From NCBI GenBank assembly GCA_022823085.1, contig JAJDXV010000077.1, positions 1 to 48,306 on the forward strand: a DNA stretch of 48,306 nt, given 5' to 3'. Below, piece after piece: positions 1-8,161 of this stretch; the stretch's first letter is position 1; each line of letters begins with the position of its first letter. This DNA comes from Candidatus Poribacteria bacterium. Its GTDB lineage: Bacteria > Poribacteria > WGA-4E > WGA-3G. The notes under the pieces are model-generated. The model ran no database searches, was not told the DNA's origin, and saw nothing but the letters and a program-made list of their open reading frames with translations. The position numbers and the translations under genes were made by a program.

Positions 1-262
1 TGACACGGTATCTTTGAGAAAGCAGGTAAATCCCTTTCGGGTATGTATTGCCCCTTCCCGATCACAACTGCGTAGTGGGTTAAGACGAGGGGAGTATCCT
101 TAGGCATATTTACTACCCGTTCAATATGCCGTTTTCTAACCATTACTTGAGCCACCACGCCCCGGCAGTCGCGATATATTACGGTAGTCAGGACTTAATC
201 TCGTGGAGTGAACGCTTGGTATACGCTTCGCACAAGCACCCATGCTTTAGCAGGGTGTCACT
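1..262 (-). ncRNA. Candidate structured RNA (IscB/HEARO-like or other IS200/IS605-type end)
   Basis: The stretch holds an unusual number of short perfect stems. CACCC (237-241) pairs with GGGTG (253-257), enclosing TGC-TTTA-GCA with one bulged A. GCTTG (214-218) pairs with CAAGC (233-237). GGCATATT (103-110) pairs with AATATGCC (123-130). CCCCT (51-55) pairs with AGGGG (88-92). CCC-TTTC-GGG lies at 32-41, which reads as a GAAA tetraloop on the minus strand. The bulged hairpin with a TTTA loop is typical of IS200/IS605 ends. Known IscB loci carry a structured omega/HEARO RNA just upstream of the nuclease gene, which here would lie beyond the left edge. An open frame on the minus strand runs from about 190 to the edge without a recognisable IscB start, so the identity is a hypothesis. 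Confidence 0.4.
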
Positions 263-302
263 GACGTTATAGTTCTGTTTTCTTCAGGCCATTACGCGCG
301 TT

Positions 303-1928
303 TCACCTTCTAACCGACGAGGGTCGTTTTTGAAGGACAGGTATGACGTAACTCCGAATCTTCACGTCATCTATTTCCTCTGTCTCTATCCGCGCTTCTG
401 GTTTCTGACGATGATCGAAGACGACATAGTAACCCTCTGCTGCTTCTTCTAATTTCATATACGCCGCGAGTTGCTTTTTTCCAGCCAGATAATATCTTCC
501 CCCCTCCCATATCTTTGTTTCAACAATGTATTTTCGCTGATTATGGATGATGATAAGGTCTATCCTGCCACGTCCAGTTTGGACCTCAAGAAACATATTT
601 GCACCGACAACGTTGACAAAATGGTCCAGATAGGCGTAAAGCAGGTGCTGACCGACGTATTCCTGCGGTGTATCCGGCACTTGTAGGATACGGAAGCCAG
701 CGCGGGCAATGAACGACTGAAAATTATCAAGAAGCGGTTGCATCTCAAGGTCACCCCCGGGTGTGAGGTAATCAATAAAGTGCTTCCCCGTCTCTTCAGG
801 AAAATATACGTTCTCTAACCCATTAAAGGTAGGCTTGAATATCTGTAAGATACGATGCTGATAAATTGGGTTGACGATCTCACACATGCCATCTGGACCT
901 TCTGCGATAACCCCATAAGTGACAAGTTCGTTCATAAGGGCATCATCTGGGTTGAAAAGCACACCGCTTTCATAGGAAGCAATTTGCAGCAGCATTTTTT
1001 CAAAGCGGCGGTCGCGACGGACATTAGTTCGTAGATGATCTATATTGGTGTTCCCTTCCCTGAGGAGTCGCTTATGTGCCTTTGCAAAATGCTCCATTGT
1101 AATTGGTTCTGTTTTAGGAATGTTGAGCTCTTCTGTGAGGATCTGCGCGCACCGATTGACGAGAAAAGGTTGACCGGCTGTCTGTTTATGGATGGCTACA
1201 ATAACTTCTGATGTGAAGGCTTGTCCGACTTCATCAATATACTGAGTGAGGAGTTCTGTCACTTGTTCAAGCGTGAAGTTTGGCAAACGGAACTCGTCTT
1301 GGATATTAAAGGGCGAAATAGACCTATCATAGTCAAGTTGTCTGATGCTCTTTACGCCTACAATACCGACGCTATGCGGGCATTGGATCTCATCAGAGAG
1401 GTAAATCTGGCGGAGTGCATACAGAAAATCGCTCACCACAGTTTGCGGGATACCATCGAACTCGTCAATCAGCAGGGCAACGCTTTTGAAAGCGGCTACC
1501 CCATCGTGCGAATCGCTGTCCAATAAACTTGCAAGGTTCTCAAAGAACTTTACCATCGAAAGATGATCGGTCAACCTCGTATTTTCTAAAAATTGGGTTA
1601 GCATGTCAGAAGGTACGCCCCCGCGTTTTTGGAAAATGTACGCAATGTGTCTGTGAATCATGTAATGGAAATGCTCATAAAAAGTTGAAGGCGAGGCATT
1701 CCGCATCGTTTGGAAATCCAATTGAATTGGGAAATAGGTTGGATCGGTTTCGCTAAGCACTTCAAGTGCCAGTCGGAAAAAGGTAGTTTTGCCTGTTTGC
1801 CGCGGGGCAAAAAGGACAATATACTTGCCATCTTTGACGCGGTTGATAAAGTTTTCTGTTTCTTCTCTACGGCGGACAATATAATGCTGTTCAGGACGTA
1901 CGCGCCCATGTGTTCCGAAACGTCGCAT
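303..1928 (-). CDS. AAA ATPase with C-terminal PD-(D/E)XK nuclease-like domain
   Basis: Cytoplasmic P-loop ATPase of the AAA_ATPase_like/PDDEXK_9 kind often found in environmental bacteria; the cellular role is unknown. Walker A is APRQTGKTT (residues 41-49) and Walker B is LLIDEFD (about 152-158). A C-terminal nuclease-like core has RIDLII (D457) followed by VETK (E470, K472), the expected D...ExK pattern. The start at 1928 is chosen over an in-frame start at 2015. An extended -10 (TGATATAAT, 1984-1992) lies inside the longer reading, and AGGG precedes the 1928 ATG by about 8 nt. Single-gene unit, divergent from the coiled-coil gene at 2158. The family is accessory and mobile; the nuclease could be inactive or act on invading DNA, which is inference. 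Confidence 0.8.
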   Translation of the reverse strand: MRRFGTHGRVRPEQHYIVRRREETENFINRVKDGKYIVLFAPRQTGKTTFFRLALEVLSETDPTYFPIQLDFQTMRNASPSTFYEHFHYMIHRHIAYIFQKRGGVPSDMLTQFLENTRLTDHLSMVKFFENLASLLDSDSHDGVAAFKSVALLIDEFDGIPQTVVSDFLYALRQIYLSDEIQCPHSVGIVGVKSIRQLDYDRSISPFNIQDEFRLPNFTLEQVTELLTQYIDEVGQAFTSEVIVAIHKQTAGQPFLVNRCAQILTEELNIPKTEPITMEHFAKAHKRLLREGNTNIDHLRTNVRRDRRFEKMLLQIASYESGVLFNPDDALMNELVTYGVIAEGPDGMCEIVNPIYQHRILQIFKPTFNGLENVYFPEETGKHFIDYLTPGGDLEMQPLLDNFQSFIARAGFRILQVPDTPQEYVGQHLLYAYLDHFVNVVGANMFLEVQTGRGRIDLIIIHNQRKYIVETKIWEGGRYYLAGKKQLAAYMKLEEAAEGYYVVFDHRQKPEARIETEEIDDVKIRSYVIPVLQKRPSSVRR

Positions 1929-1983
1929 TTTTGATCCCTTCCCTCTAATCTCTTCGTTGTTAGCGTCTTCAACAGTTGCAGTT

Positions 1984-1992
1984 ATTATATCA
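1984..1992 (-). promoter_or_regulatory. Extended -10 promoter for the AAA/PDDEXK gene
   Basis: The minus strand reads TGATATAAT, an extended -10 element (TG-n-TATAAT). No convincing -35 is seen. Transcription would start near 1977 and give a leader of about 50 nt to the ATG at 1928, which supports that start. Confidence 0.45.
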
Positions 1993-2041
1993 CATCGTTT
2001 CATGAAAATCCACATCTAATTTCTGTTCAAGGCTAAAAAAC

Positions 2042-2070
2042 TTGTGTTTTGATCGCTGATGTGGTATCCT
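2042..2070 (+). promoter_or_regulatory. Possible sigma70 promoter for the coiled-coil gene
   Basis: TTGTGT (2042-2047) and TATCCT (2065-2070) are separated by 17 bp. Start near 2077, about 80 nt before the ATG at 2158. The hexamers are weak matches. Confidence 0.35.
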
Positions 2071-2157
2071 ATAAAAAACATCGGGAGGCTCCTTAAGCTG
2101 GATACACATCCAAAAAAGTCACCTCACAAACCGGACATCTTTAAAAGGAGAAATAAA

Positions 2158-2472
2158 ATGGATACGCGAGAGTTATACGAATTGTTGTCAAAGCAGATAA
2201 CGGAAATGGACGCACAATTCACAAGGCGGATCACTGAAGTGGAAACGCGACTCACACAACAGATAACGGAAATGGACGCACGATTTACAAAACAGTTCGA
2301 GTCTATTGATACGCGACTTGAGTCGCTTGATACGCGACTTCGGAATGTCGAGGTAGATGTTGCTGAAATCAAAGGACAGAAAGCCGGGTGGGATTCTGCT
2401 CGAAATTGGGTATCTGCTGGCATCGCACTGATTGCGCTTGGGGTCGCAATAGCGGTCGCTTTATGGAAGTAA
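2158..2472 (+). CDS. Small coiled-coil protein with C-terminal membrane anchor
   Basis: A 104-residue protein. The start at 2158 is set by AAAAGGAG, 8-9 nt upstream; a longer in-frame reading from 2059 has no such site. Residues about 5-70 are a tandem series of heptad-like units of the type ITEMDAQFTRR, ITEVETRLTQQ, ITEMDARFTKQ and SIDTRLESLDTR, predicting a long coiled coil. The C-terminus has one hydrophobic segment (about residues 82-102, rich in A, I, V, L) ending in LWK. The architecture resembles small tail-anchored coiled-coil proteins such as those carrying Bdr-like or DUF1640-like repeats. The function is not known. It probably oligomerises at the inner face of the cytoplasmic membrane. 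Confidence 0.75.
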   Translation: MDTRELYELLSKQITEMDAQFTRRITEVETRLTQQITEMDARFTKQFESIDTRLESLDTRLRNVEVDVAEIKGQKAGWDSARNWVSAGIALIALGVAIAVALWK

Positions 2473-2510
2473 CTGAATCAACACAAGGATCACATAATTC
2501 AGTCCAAACC

Positions 2511-4124
2511 TCACCGCAGAATCGCTAACTTCTCCAAGTAGGTATACGTCTCACCTTTTGAAACAACCGAGATATGGCACATATATATCCCCGGTGAGAC
2601 AGCCAATCCGTAAGAGGTCTGCTGATTCCACCACGTGCGCCAGAGCCTTTGATTTAGCCGATCCGCGACCCCTTCAACCCGCTTTATCAAGTTCGCATTT
2701 GCGTCATAGATGTCTATCCGCATTTCGGTTATATCCGCATTTCCCTCAACGCGGAATTCAGTTAAACCGTCTGAGCGTGCCGGATTCGGAAATACCACTA
2801 CATCCCGCCACGCGAACGCTTGCGTCAAAATAGTGGACTTGACAACTGAAACCGCCCCGAGCGGATACCGCGCAACAACGTTAAGAACATTCTCTCCCGG
2901 CTTCAACGGTACATCTGCTGTATAGGTCTGTCTCTCTCGATCTATAACGGCCTCTGTTTGGCTCGGATGAACAATGATGTCAATCGGAAAATCTGATTCA
3001 AATGTGCCTGTAATCTCTAATCTGCTCTCTCCGGTCGTTGAAGGGAGCTCTAATGCCACTTGTGGCACTTGTCGCATCGGATGAAACATATCAGTGAGGA
3101 GACTGTCTACCGTAACCAACACCAGCTGCGTCACTTTTCTCACCAAACGGAAGTTCACCTTGTCGGCAGTATCAGCAGCCGTATGGTAGAAAGGGTTGGC
3201 ATCGTAACTTTGGGAGTCACGCCATGGCGTTGAACTCTCGGTTAATGTTACAGCGCTATAACCACCATCCCAGAACGGTTTATGCGAAGAAATATCCACG
3301 AATTCGTCTTGCGATCGACGAATTTTTAAACCGACATCATACCATCTGTTCGCAATAATGAGTGCGCGGCTTATCCATGACGAATCGTTGTTCGTAACGA
3401 TTTCAACGAGATCGCTTTTCCAGTTGAAACCGAACATATCCAAGTTAAAAACGGCAACGATCTTCTCGCGGGATAAGCCGGTGTCGGTATCACCGTTTAT
3501 CTTAATCGCGGACGCGTTCCGAACATACTGCCGACTGCCGAGAAAACCGAGCTCCTCACCGCCTAAGGCAACAAATCGTAACTCATGATCGTATTCATAG
3601 CGACTTAAGAGAAACGCTATTTCCAGCATTGCGGCGACACCGGTCCCGTTATCATTCGCACCCGGTGCCGTTGATGACAGCGGGTTCCAATTCGGATCAC
3701 GAATCGCTTGTGTGTCATAATGCGCACAAATAACAAAAATACGCTTACTCGCTGAATTCGACCGCGGCGGTAGCGTCGCAACGACGTTTCTTATCCCTCC
3801 GAAGACCTGTTCACTTACTTCTAACCGCGAGGAACGCCGAAATTGACGCGTGATGTAACGGATAGTATTCTCTGTCGCTTCCCGGTGATGTGCACTACGC
3901 GTCCTGAGCGCATGAAAAGTCAGACCCGCTACAACGTTCTCTTGTAAGGCGAGTACCTGCGCTTCAAGTGTATCCGATTGCACCAGCGTCAGAAGTAAAT
4001 CACCACGCTGCGAGACATTACTGCTTTCTTGTGCCATAACAGATAACGCCAGACATAAGAAAGCAAGAAGAACCATCTGTTTTTTCACTTCGGATCGAAA
4101 GAGGTGTCTTAATTGTCTTGACAT
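2511..4124 (-). CDS. Secreted M28-family zinc aminopeptidase with C-terminal Ig-like domain
   Basis: Secreted metallopeptidase that should remove N-terminal residues from peptides outside the cytoplasm. After a signal-peptide-like N-terminus (hydrophobic run LLAFLCLALSVMA, then Q), the M28 catalytic core shows the expected co-catalytic zinc ligands. These are ICAHYD (H135), GANDNGTG (D158), GGEELG (E190/E191, the first being the usual general base), FNLDMFG (D229) and FYHTAAD (H314). A C-terminal segment of about 90 residues begins at FPNPARSDG and resembles FlgD/T9SS-type Ig-like sorting domains. The ATG at 4124 is preferred over an upstream GTG at 4130. Transcribed away from the GTPase gene; no operon partner. 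Confidence 0.85.
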   Translation of the reverse strand: MSRQLRHLFRSEVKKQMVLLAFLCLALSVMAQESSNVSQRGDLLLTLVQSDTLEAQVLALQENVVAGLTFHALRTRSAHHREATENTIRYITRQFRRSSRLEVSEQVFGGIRNVVATLPPRSNSASKRIFVICAHYDTQAIRDPNWNPLSSTAPGANDNGTGVAAMLEIAFLLSRYEYDHELRFVALGGEELGFLGSRQYVRNASAIKINGDTDTGLSREKIVAVFNLDMFGFNWKSDLVEIVTNNDSSWISRALIIANRWYDVGLKIRRSQDEFVDISSHKPFWDGGYSAVTLTESSTPWRDSQSYDANPFYHTAADTADKVNFRLVRKVTQLVLVTVDSLLTDMFHPMRQVPQVALELPSTTGESRLEITGTFESDFPIDIIVHPSQTEAVIDRERQTYTADVPLKPGENVLNVVARYPLGAVSVVKSTILTQAFAWRDVVVFPNPARSDGLTEFRVEGNADITEMRIDIYDANANLIKRVEGVADRLNQRLWRTWWNQQTSYGLAVSPGIYMCHISVVSKGETYTYLEKLAILR

Positions 4125-4270
4125 AAGCACGAAAATCTTGTATCCTATTTTAATGTAAGTGTCTCTTTGATTCTAACAGATTCTGTTATCATTGTAAATA
4201 GGGATTGTGTGCGTTTCCTGAAACCAACGTTTGATAAACTACACACACGACGACGGAAGTAGACAAGAAG

Positions 4271-5221
4271 ATGCCAGCGAATTTACCCCCAACCTATTAC
4301 AAACTCAAGCACGAACATGAAGCCGCTAAGACAGACGAGGAACGGTTGCGACTCTTAGAGGAGATGCTACGCATCGTCCCGAAGCACAAAGGTTCTGAAA
4401 AAGTGGTCTCGGATATCCGTCGCCGCATTGCTGCGCATAAAAGAGCACCGGCAGAGAAAGGAAAAGGATCCGGTAAAAGAAGTTATAGCGAGCATATCCC
4501 AAAACAGGGAGCCGGGCAGATTGTTCTCTTCGGACCACCGAATGGCGGAAAATCTCAGATACTTGCAAAATTTACGAACGCCAACGCCGAGGTTTCAGCA
4601 ACACCTTATACGACCACAACACCTCTGGTCGGAATGCTCCGTTATGAAAACATCCAATTCCAACTCATTGATACACCGTCTATTATGCCAGACTACGTTT
4701 TACCGACTGTAATGACGCTTATCCGAAATGCTGACCTTGCACTCCCTGTCATAAGTCTCGCGAGCGACAATTTACTGGACGATCTGGACACGGTGATGCA
4801 ACTCCTTAACGAAGTAGACGATGATATATCGGAAGATGAATATCTTATTGTAGCAAACCAACTCGATGCTACGGGGGCAGACGAGAGATTGGAAATCCTG
4901 AAAGAATTTTATGGAGAAACGTTGCAAATCTATCCGATCTCCGCTGAGACTGGAGACGGTAAAGAGGTTTTACTGCAAGGACTCTACGAGGCATTAGAAA
5001 TCTTGCGTGTTTATCCGAAGGCACCCGGTAAACCAATAGAACGCGATGATCCAATTGTCCTGCCTGTCGGTTCAACTGTCCTTGATGCCGCTGTCGGCTT
5101 ACACAAGGATTTTGAAGCGTTCAAGTTCGCACGGATATGGGGACCACAATGGCACGATGGTCAATCTGTCAGTCGCAATGATGTTGTTTACGATGGAGAC
5201 ATTGTCGAATTTCATCTATAG
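4271..5221 (+). CDS. DRG/OBG-like GTPase with TGS domain
   Basis: A TRAFAC-class GTPase of the DRG type, a family better known from archaea and eukaryotes, where members bind ribosomes. G1 is GPPNGGKS (88-95), the G2 threonines lie in TTTTPLVG, G3 is DTPS (134-137), G4 is NQLD (196-199, a variant of NKxD) and G5 lies in ISAET. Residues about 235-316 form a TGS domain ending DIVEFHL. The N-terminal 80 residues are charged and helical, as in DRG proteins. The gene is followed 23 bp later by the vWA gene, so they may be co-transcribed. A role in translation or ribosome binding is inferred from the family; the exact substrate is not known. Confidence 0.85.
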   Translation: MPANLPPTYYKLKHEHEAAKTDEERLRLLEEMLRIVPKHKGSEKVVSDIRRRIAAHKRAPAEKGKGSGKRSYSEHIPKQGAGQIVLFGPPNGGKSQILAKFTNANAEVSATPYTTTTPLVGMLRYENIQFQLIDTPSIMPDYVLPTVMTLIRNADLALPVISLASDNLLDDLDTVMQLLNEVDDDISEDEYLIVANQLDATGADERLEILKEFYGETLQIYPISAETGDGKEVLLQGLYEALEILRVYPKAPGKPIERDDPIVLPVGSTVLDAAVGLHKDFEAFKFARIWGPQWHDGQSVSRNDVVYDGDIVEFHL

Positions 5222-5244
5222 CTGTACGAAGAAGGAACGGAGAG

Positions 5245-6843
5245 ATGTTGAGAAGGAAAAGTACCTCCCCATATTTTATATTTTCACTCTTTATCCATTT
5301 CCCCTTGTTAGTGGCAATATGGTTATTGGCCCCTAACGAAACGCTATTACCATCGTTTGAGGAAAAAATAGAAGCTTGGATAACGGTGGTTAAACCGTTG
5401 CCATCTCCCGTTAAACCACCCGTTTTTGTGGAACCTACCCCACCTATCGTGCCTTATGAACCTGAAATCGTTGAAGAATCAAAACCGCCGATGCCACCAA
5501 AACCGAAAGCCGGTTTAAGTGCAACTTGGCAGGTAGCAGATCAGGAGACACCAATAGTAGCCTCCAGACCGAAAACACGCAAACAAGAAAACACCAATCC
5601 GACACCGAAAACCGGAGACGCGGTATCACAGTTGCGTACTACCGTTGGGAAACCTGTAGGTTATAACGTTGAAAGTCGTTTGAGAACGCATTCGATTACA
5701 CAACCGGTCCCCGTACCTTTAAAGTCATCAAAAGCAGACTATATCCCACCACAGGGGGAAACGAGGCAGATCGCTTTAGAGTCAGACGCGAATTTGAACA
5801 ATTCCGATGCCTCTCCAGCAGTGGATGCTCCGGGTATTCACTACGGAAGTAAGCGCGGGGACGCGCTCCGAGCAACAAGCATGGGCAATTCTTGGGGCGG
5901 CGGAAGCATCTCCAGCGGCGGCGGTGTCGGCGGCGCTTTCGTCTATATGATGAAGGACATTGCAAAGACACTCGCTGAAGCCGCTACAGCGAAGAAAGTC
6001 GATATCATCTTCGTGCTTGACGAAACCGCGAGTATGGTCGATAACATCCGTGGTATTCGTGCTTATGTCGATTTCCTCTTTGAAACAATGGAACGAGAAG
6101 GACACGACGCAACTTTCGGGTTAGTAACATTCACGGACGCAACAAAAAGGTACGGACGCACGGACAACCTCGGAACCTTTAAGAACTGGCTTTTCAAAAT
6201 CGGTGTTGATGGCGGCGGCGACATCGCTGAAGCCGGATTAGATGGACTCATGACGGCAGTAAATGAAACAAAGTTCCGACGAGGAGCACAACGTTTCATT
6301 CTGCTCGCAAGTGACGGCGCATTCCATGATGCCGATTACGATGGACGGTCCCCTTATAGCCTCGATGAGGTGATTGAAACATTACAGAAAGAACGCATAC
6401 GGGTCGATGTCATCGGTATAGATTACCTCCCAATCCGGCAGATTGCCTTAGCGACCGGCGGCACATGGCGTGCAATCCCCGGTAGAGGATACCTCGAATA
6501 TGTACCACCATTAACATTGACTGTGAAACTGTTCTCAAAGTTAGGAACGCTCGGATTTGGAAACGGACGCGTTGACGATAAAATTACTGTCTACGTTAAT
6601 AATCCACCGCGTCCGAAGCAGCTAACCTTAACATGGAAGGTACTCAACCCCTTAGGAGAGAGGTGCTACGGTCCCTTCACAGAAACGAAAACAATCCCAG
6701 ATGACAGTTCAACACAGGTCGAGTTAACACCTGTCATTAATACCGAAGTCTTTCAAACGATGAAAGGCAGTTATACGATTATCTATCGACTCGAAAATGA
6801 ACACGGACATCGGAGTATCTTACGGCGTGCGTTAACATTCTAA
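5245..6843 (+). CDS. Membrane-anchored von Willebrand factor A domain protein
   Basis: A 532-residue protein with a TonB-like layout. It has a short basic N-terminus, one membrane segment (about 10-30) and a long proline/lysine-rich periplasmic spacer (about 50-120) with PVKPP and PPMPPKPK. A Gly/Ser-rich hinge (GGGSISSGGGVGG) and a vWA domain from about 252 follow. The metal-binding MIDAS motif appears as DETAS (259-263), a variant of DxSxS, with later VTFTDAT and ASDGAF loops. The C-terminal 100 residues look like a beta-sandwich. AAGGAACGGAG precedes the ATG. Likely a periplasmic adhesion or scaffold protein; the partner is unknown. Confidence 0.8.
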   Translation: MLRRKSTSPYFIFSLFIHFPLLVAIWLLAPNETLLPSFEEKIEAWITVVKPLPSPVKPPVFVEPTPPIVPYEPEIVEESKPPMPPKPKAGLSATWQVADQETPIVASRPKTRKQENTNPTPKTGDAVSQLRTTVGKPVGYNVESRLRTHSITQPVPVPLKSSKADYIPPQGETRQIALESDANLNNSDASPAVDAPGIHYGSKRGDALRATSMGNSWGGGSISSGGGVGGAFVYMMKDIAKTLAEAATAKKVDIIFVLDETASMVDNIRGIRAYVDFLFETMEREGHDATFGLVTFTDATKRYGRTDNLGTFKNWLFKIGVDGGGDIAEAGLDGLMTAVNETKFRRGAQRFILLASDGAFHDADYDGRSPYSLDEVIETLQKERIRVDVIGIDYLPIRQIALATGGTWRAIPGRGYLEYVPPLTLTVKLFSKLGTLGFGNGRVDDKITVYVNNPPRPKQLTLTWKVLNPLGERCYGPFTETKTIPDDSSTQVELTPVINTEVFQTMKGSYTIIYRLENEHGHRSILRRALTF

Positions 6844-6883
6844 TCCAAACAGAGGGCTATGGAAAGTCGATTTAGGTTTGATT

Positions 6884-8080
6884 ATGAAAAATATGATTTT
6901 TGAGCAGTGTCGCCATCATTTTAACGATATTGTCGCCATCCGTCGCGATATTCATCAGTACCCTGAATTGGGGTTTGATGTACAGCGTACGGCGGGTATT
7001 GCTGCAGACGCACTTCAAGCACTTGGTATCCCTGTCAAAACCGGTATCGGTCAGACAGGCGTTGTCGGCGATTTGGAGGTCCCCGGCGCATCAAAACGGA
7101 TCGCATTGCGAGCGGATATGGACGCACTCCCGATTCAAGAAATGACGGATGCACCGTACAAGTCGAAAATTGACGGTAAAGCACACCTCTGCGGACACGA
7201 TGCGCACACCGCTATGCTGATTGGGACAGCGCGAATCCTTTCAGAACTCCGAAGCGACCTCAAAACGCATGTCCGGTTTATTTTTCAACCGAGCGAAGAG
7301 GCAGCACCGGGGGGTGCACCAGCGATGATAGCAGACGGCGCATTGGAAGATGTAGACGAGATCTATGGCATACATGTCTTTCCACTCTATGCCGTTGGTG
7401 AATATGCCACCTGCACAGGACCGATGCTCGCACAATCTGATACTTTTCAGATTACACTCACCGGCAGAGGTGGACACGCTGCGTTTCCGCATCTCACCGT
7501 TGATCCTATCGTTATCGGGGCGCAATTTGTAACCGCCCTGCAGTCGATTATCTCCAGAAATGTGAATCCTTTAGATTCAGCTGTCGTCAGTGTTACACAG
7601 TTACACGGTGGCGATGCGAACTTGCAGGAAGGACTCGCAGGTGCCGCACTCAACGTCATTCCGCCGAAGGTCTTAATCGGCGGCACGGTGCGTACGCTCC
7701 AAAAATCCGTTCAGAAACGCGTACGAGAGCAGATCGAACGTCTCATTGCTGGATTTGCGAATGCCAATGAGGCAACCTATACATTTGACTATCAAGACGG
7801 CTATCCGGTAACATACAACCATGAACCGTGTGTTAAAACTGCATTGTCTGCAGCAGGAAAACTTGTTGAAGAAGACAGCCTCATATTTCCAGTCCCGCCG
7901 GTGCTTGGCGGTGAGGATTTTGGATACTATTCACAGAAGATCCCCGCCTGTTTCGTTATGGTAGGTGCGGGAAATGAAGAGAAGGGCATCGTGAATATGT
8001 GCCATCATCCACAATTTGACATCGACGAAACCTGCATGATTTACGGCATGGCGTTGTTTGTCAGTCTTGCAACACTTTAA
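6884..8080 (+). CDS. M20 family amidohydrolase (hippurate/N-acyl-amino-acid hydrolase type)
   Basis: A cytoplasmic metal-dependent amidohydrolase that would cleave N-acylated amino acids or related amides. Recognisable family blocks are HQYPELGF near the N-terminus, LRADMDALPI, CGHDAHTAM (103-111, metal ligands), FQPSEEAAPGG (catalytic Glu at 138-139), the GGHAAFPH dimerisation-domain block, and GGEDFGYY near residue 359. Length (399 aa) is normal for the IAA-amino-acid hydrolase/hippuricase subfamily. The ATG at 6884 is preferred to a TTG at 6878. It follows the vWA gene by 40 bp. The precise substrate cannot be told from sequence. Confidence 0.88.
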   Translation: MKNMIFEQCRHHFNDIVAIRRDIHQYPELGFDVQRTAGIAADALQALGIPVKTGIGQTGVVGDLEVPGASKRIALRADMDALPIQEMTDAPYKSKIDGKAHLCGHDAHTAMLIGTARILSELRSDLKTHVRFIFQPSEEAAPGGAPAMIADGALEDVDEIYGIHVFPLYAVGEYATCTGPMLAQSDTFQITLTGRGGHAAFPHLTVDPIVIGAQFVTALQSIISRNVNPLDSAVVSVTQLHGGDANLQEGLAGAALNVIPPKVLIGGTVRTLQKSVQKRVREQIERLIAGFANANEATYTFDYQDGYPVTYNHEPCVKTALSAAGKLVEEDSLIFPVPPVLGGEDFGYYSQKIPACFVMVGAGNEEKGIVNMCHHPQFDIDETCMIYGMALFVSLATL

Positions 8081-8161
8081 ACAGTTATTTTCTACCATAA
8101 ACTCTTAGTTTCTGTCCTATTGTTACACGACTACCTATCCGACTTGAAAAGAGACTATTCT

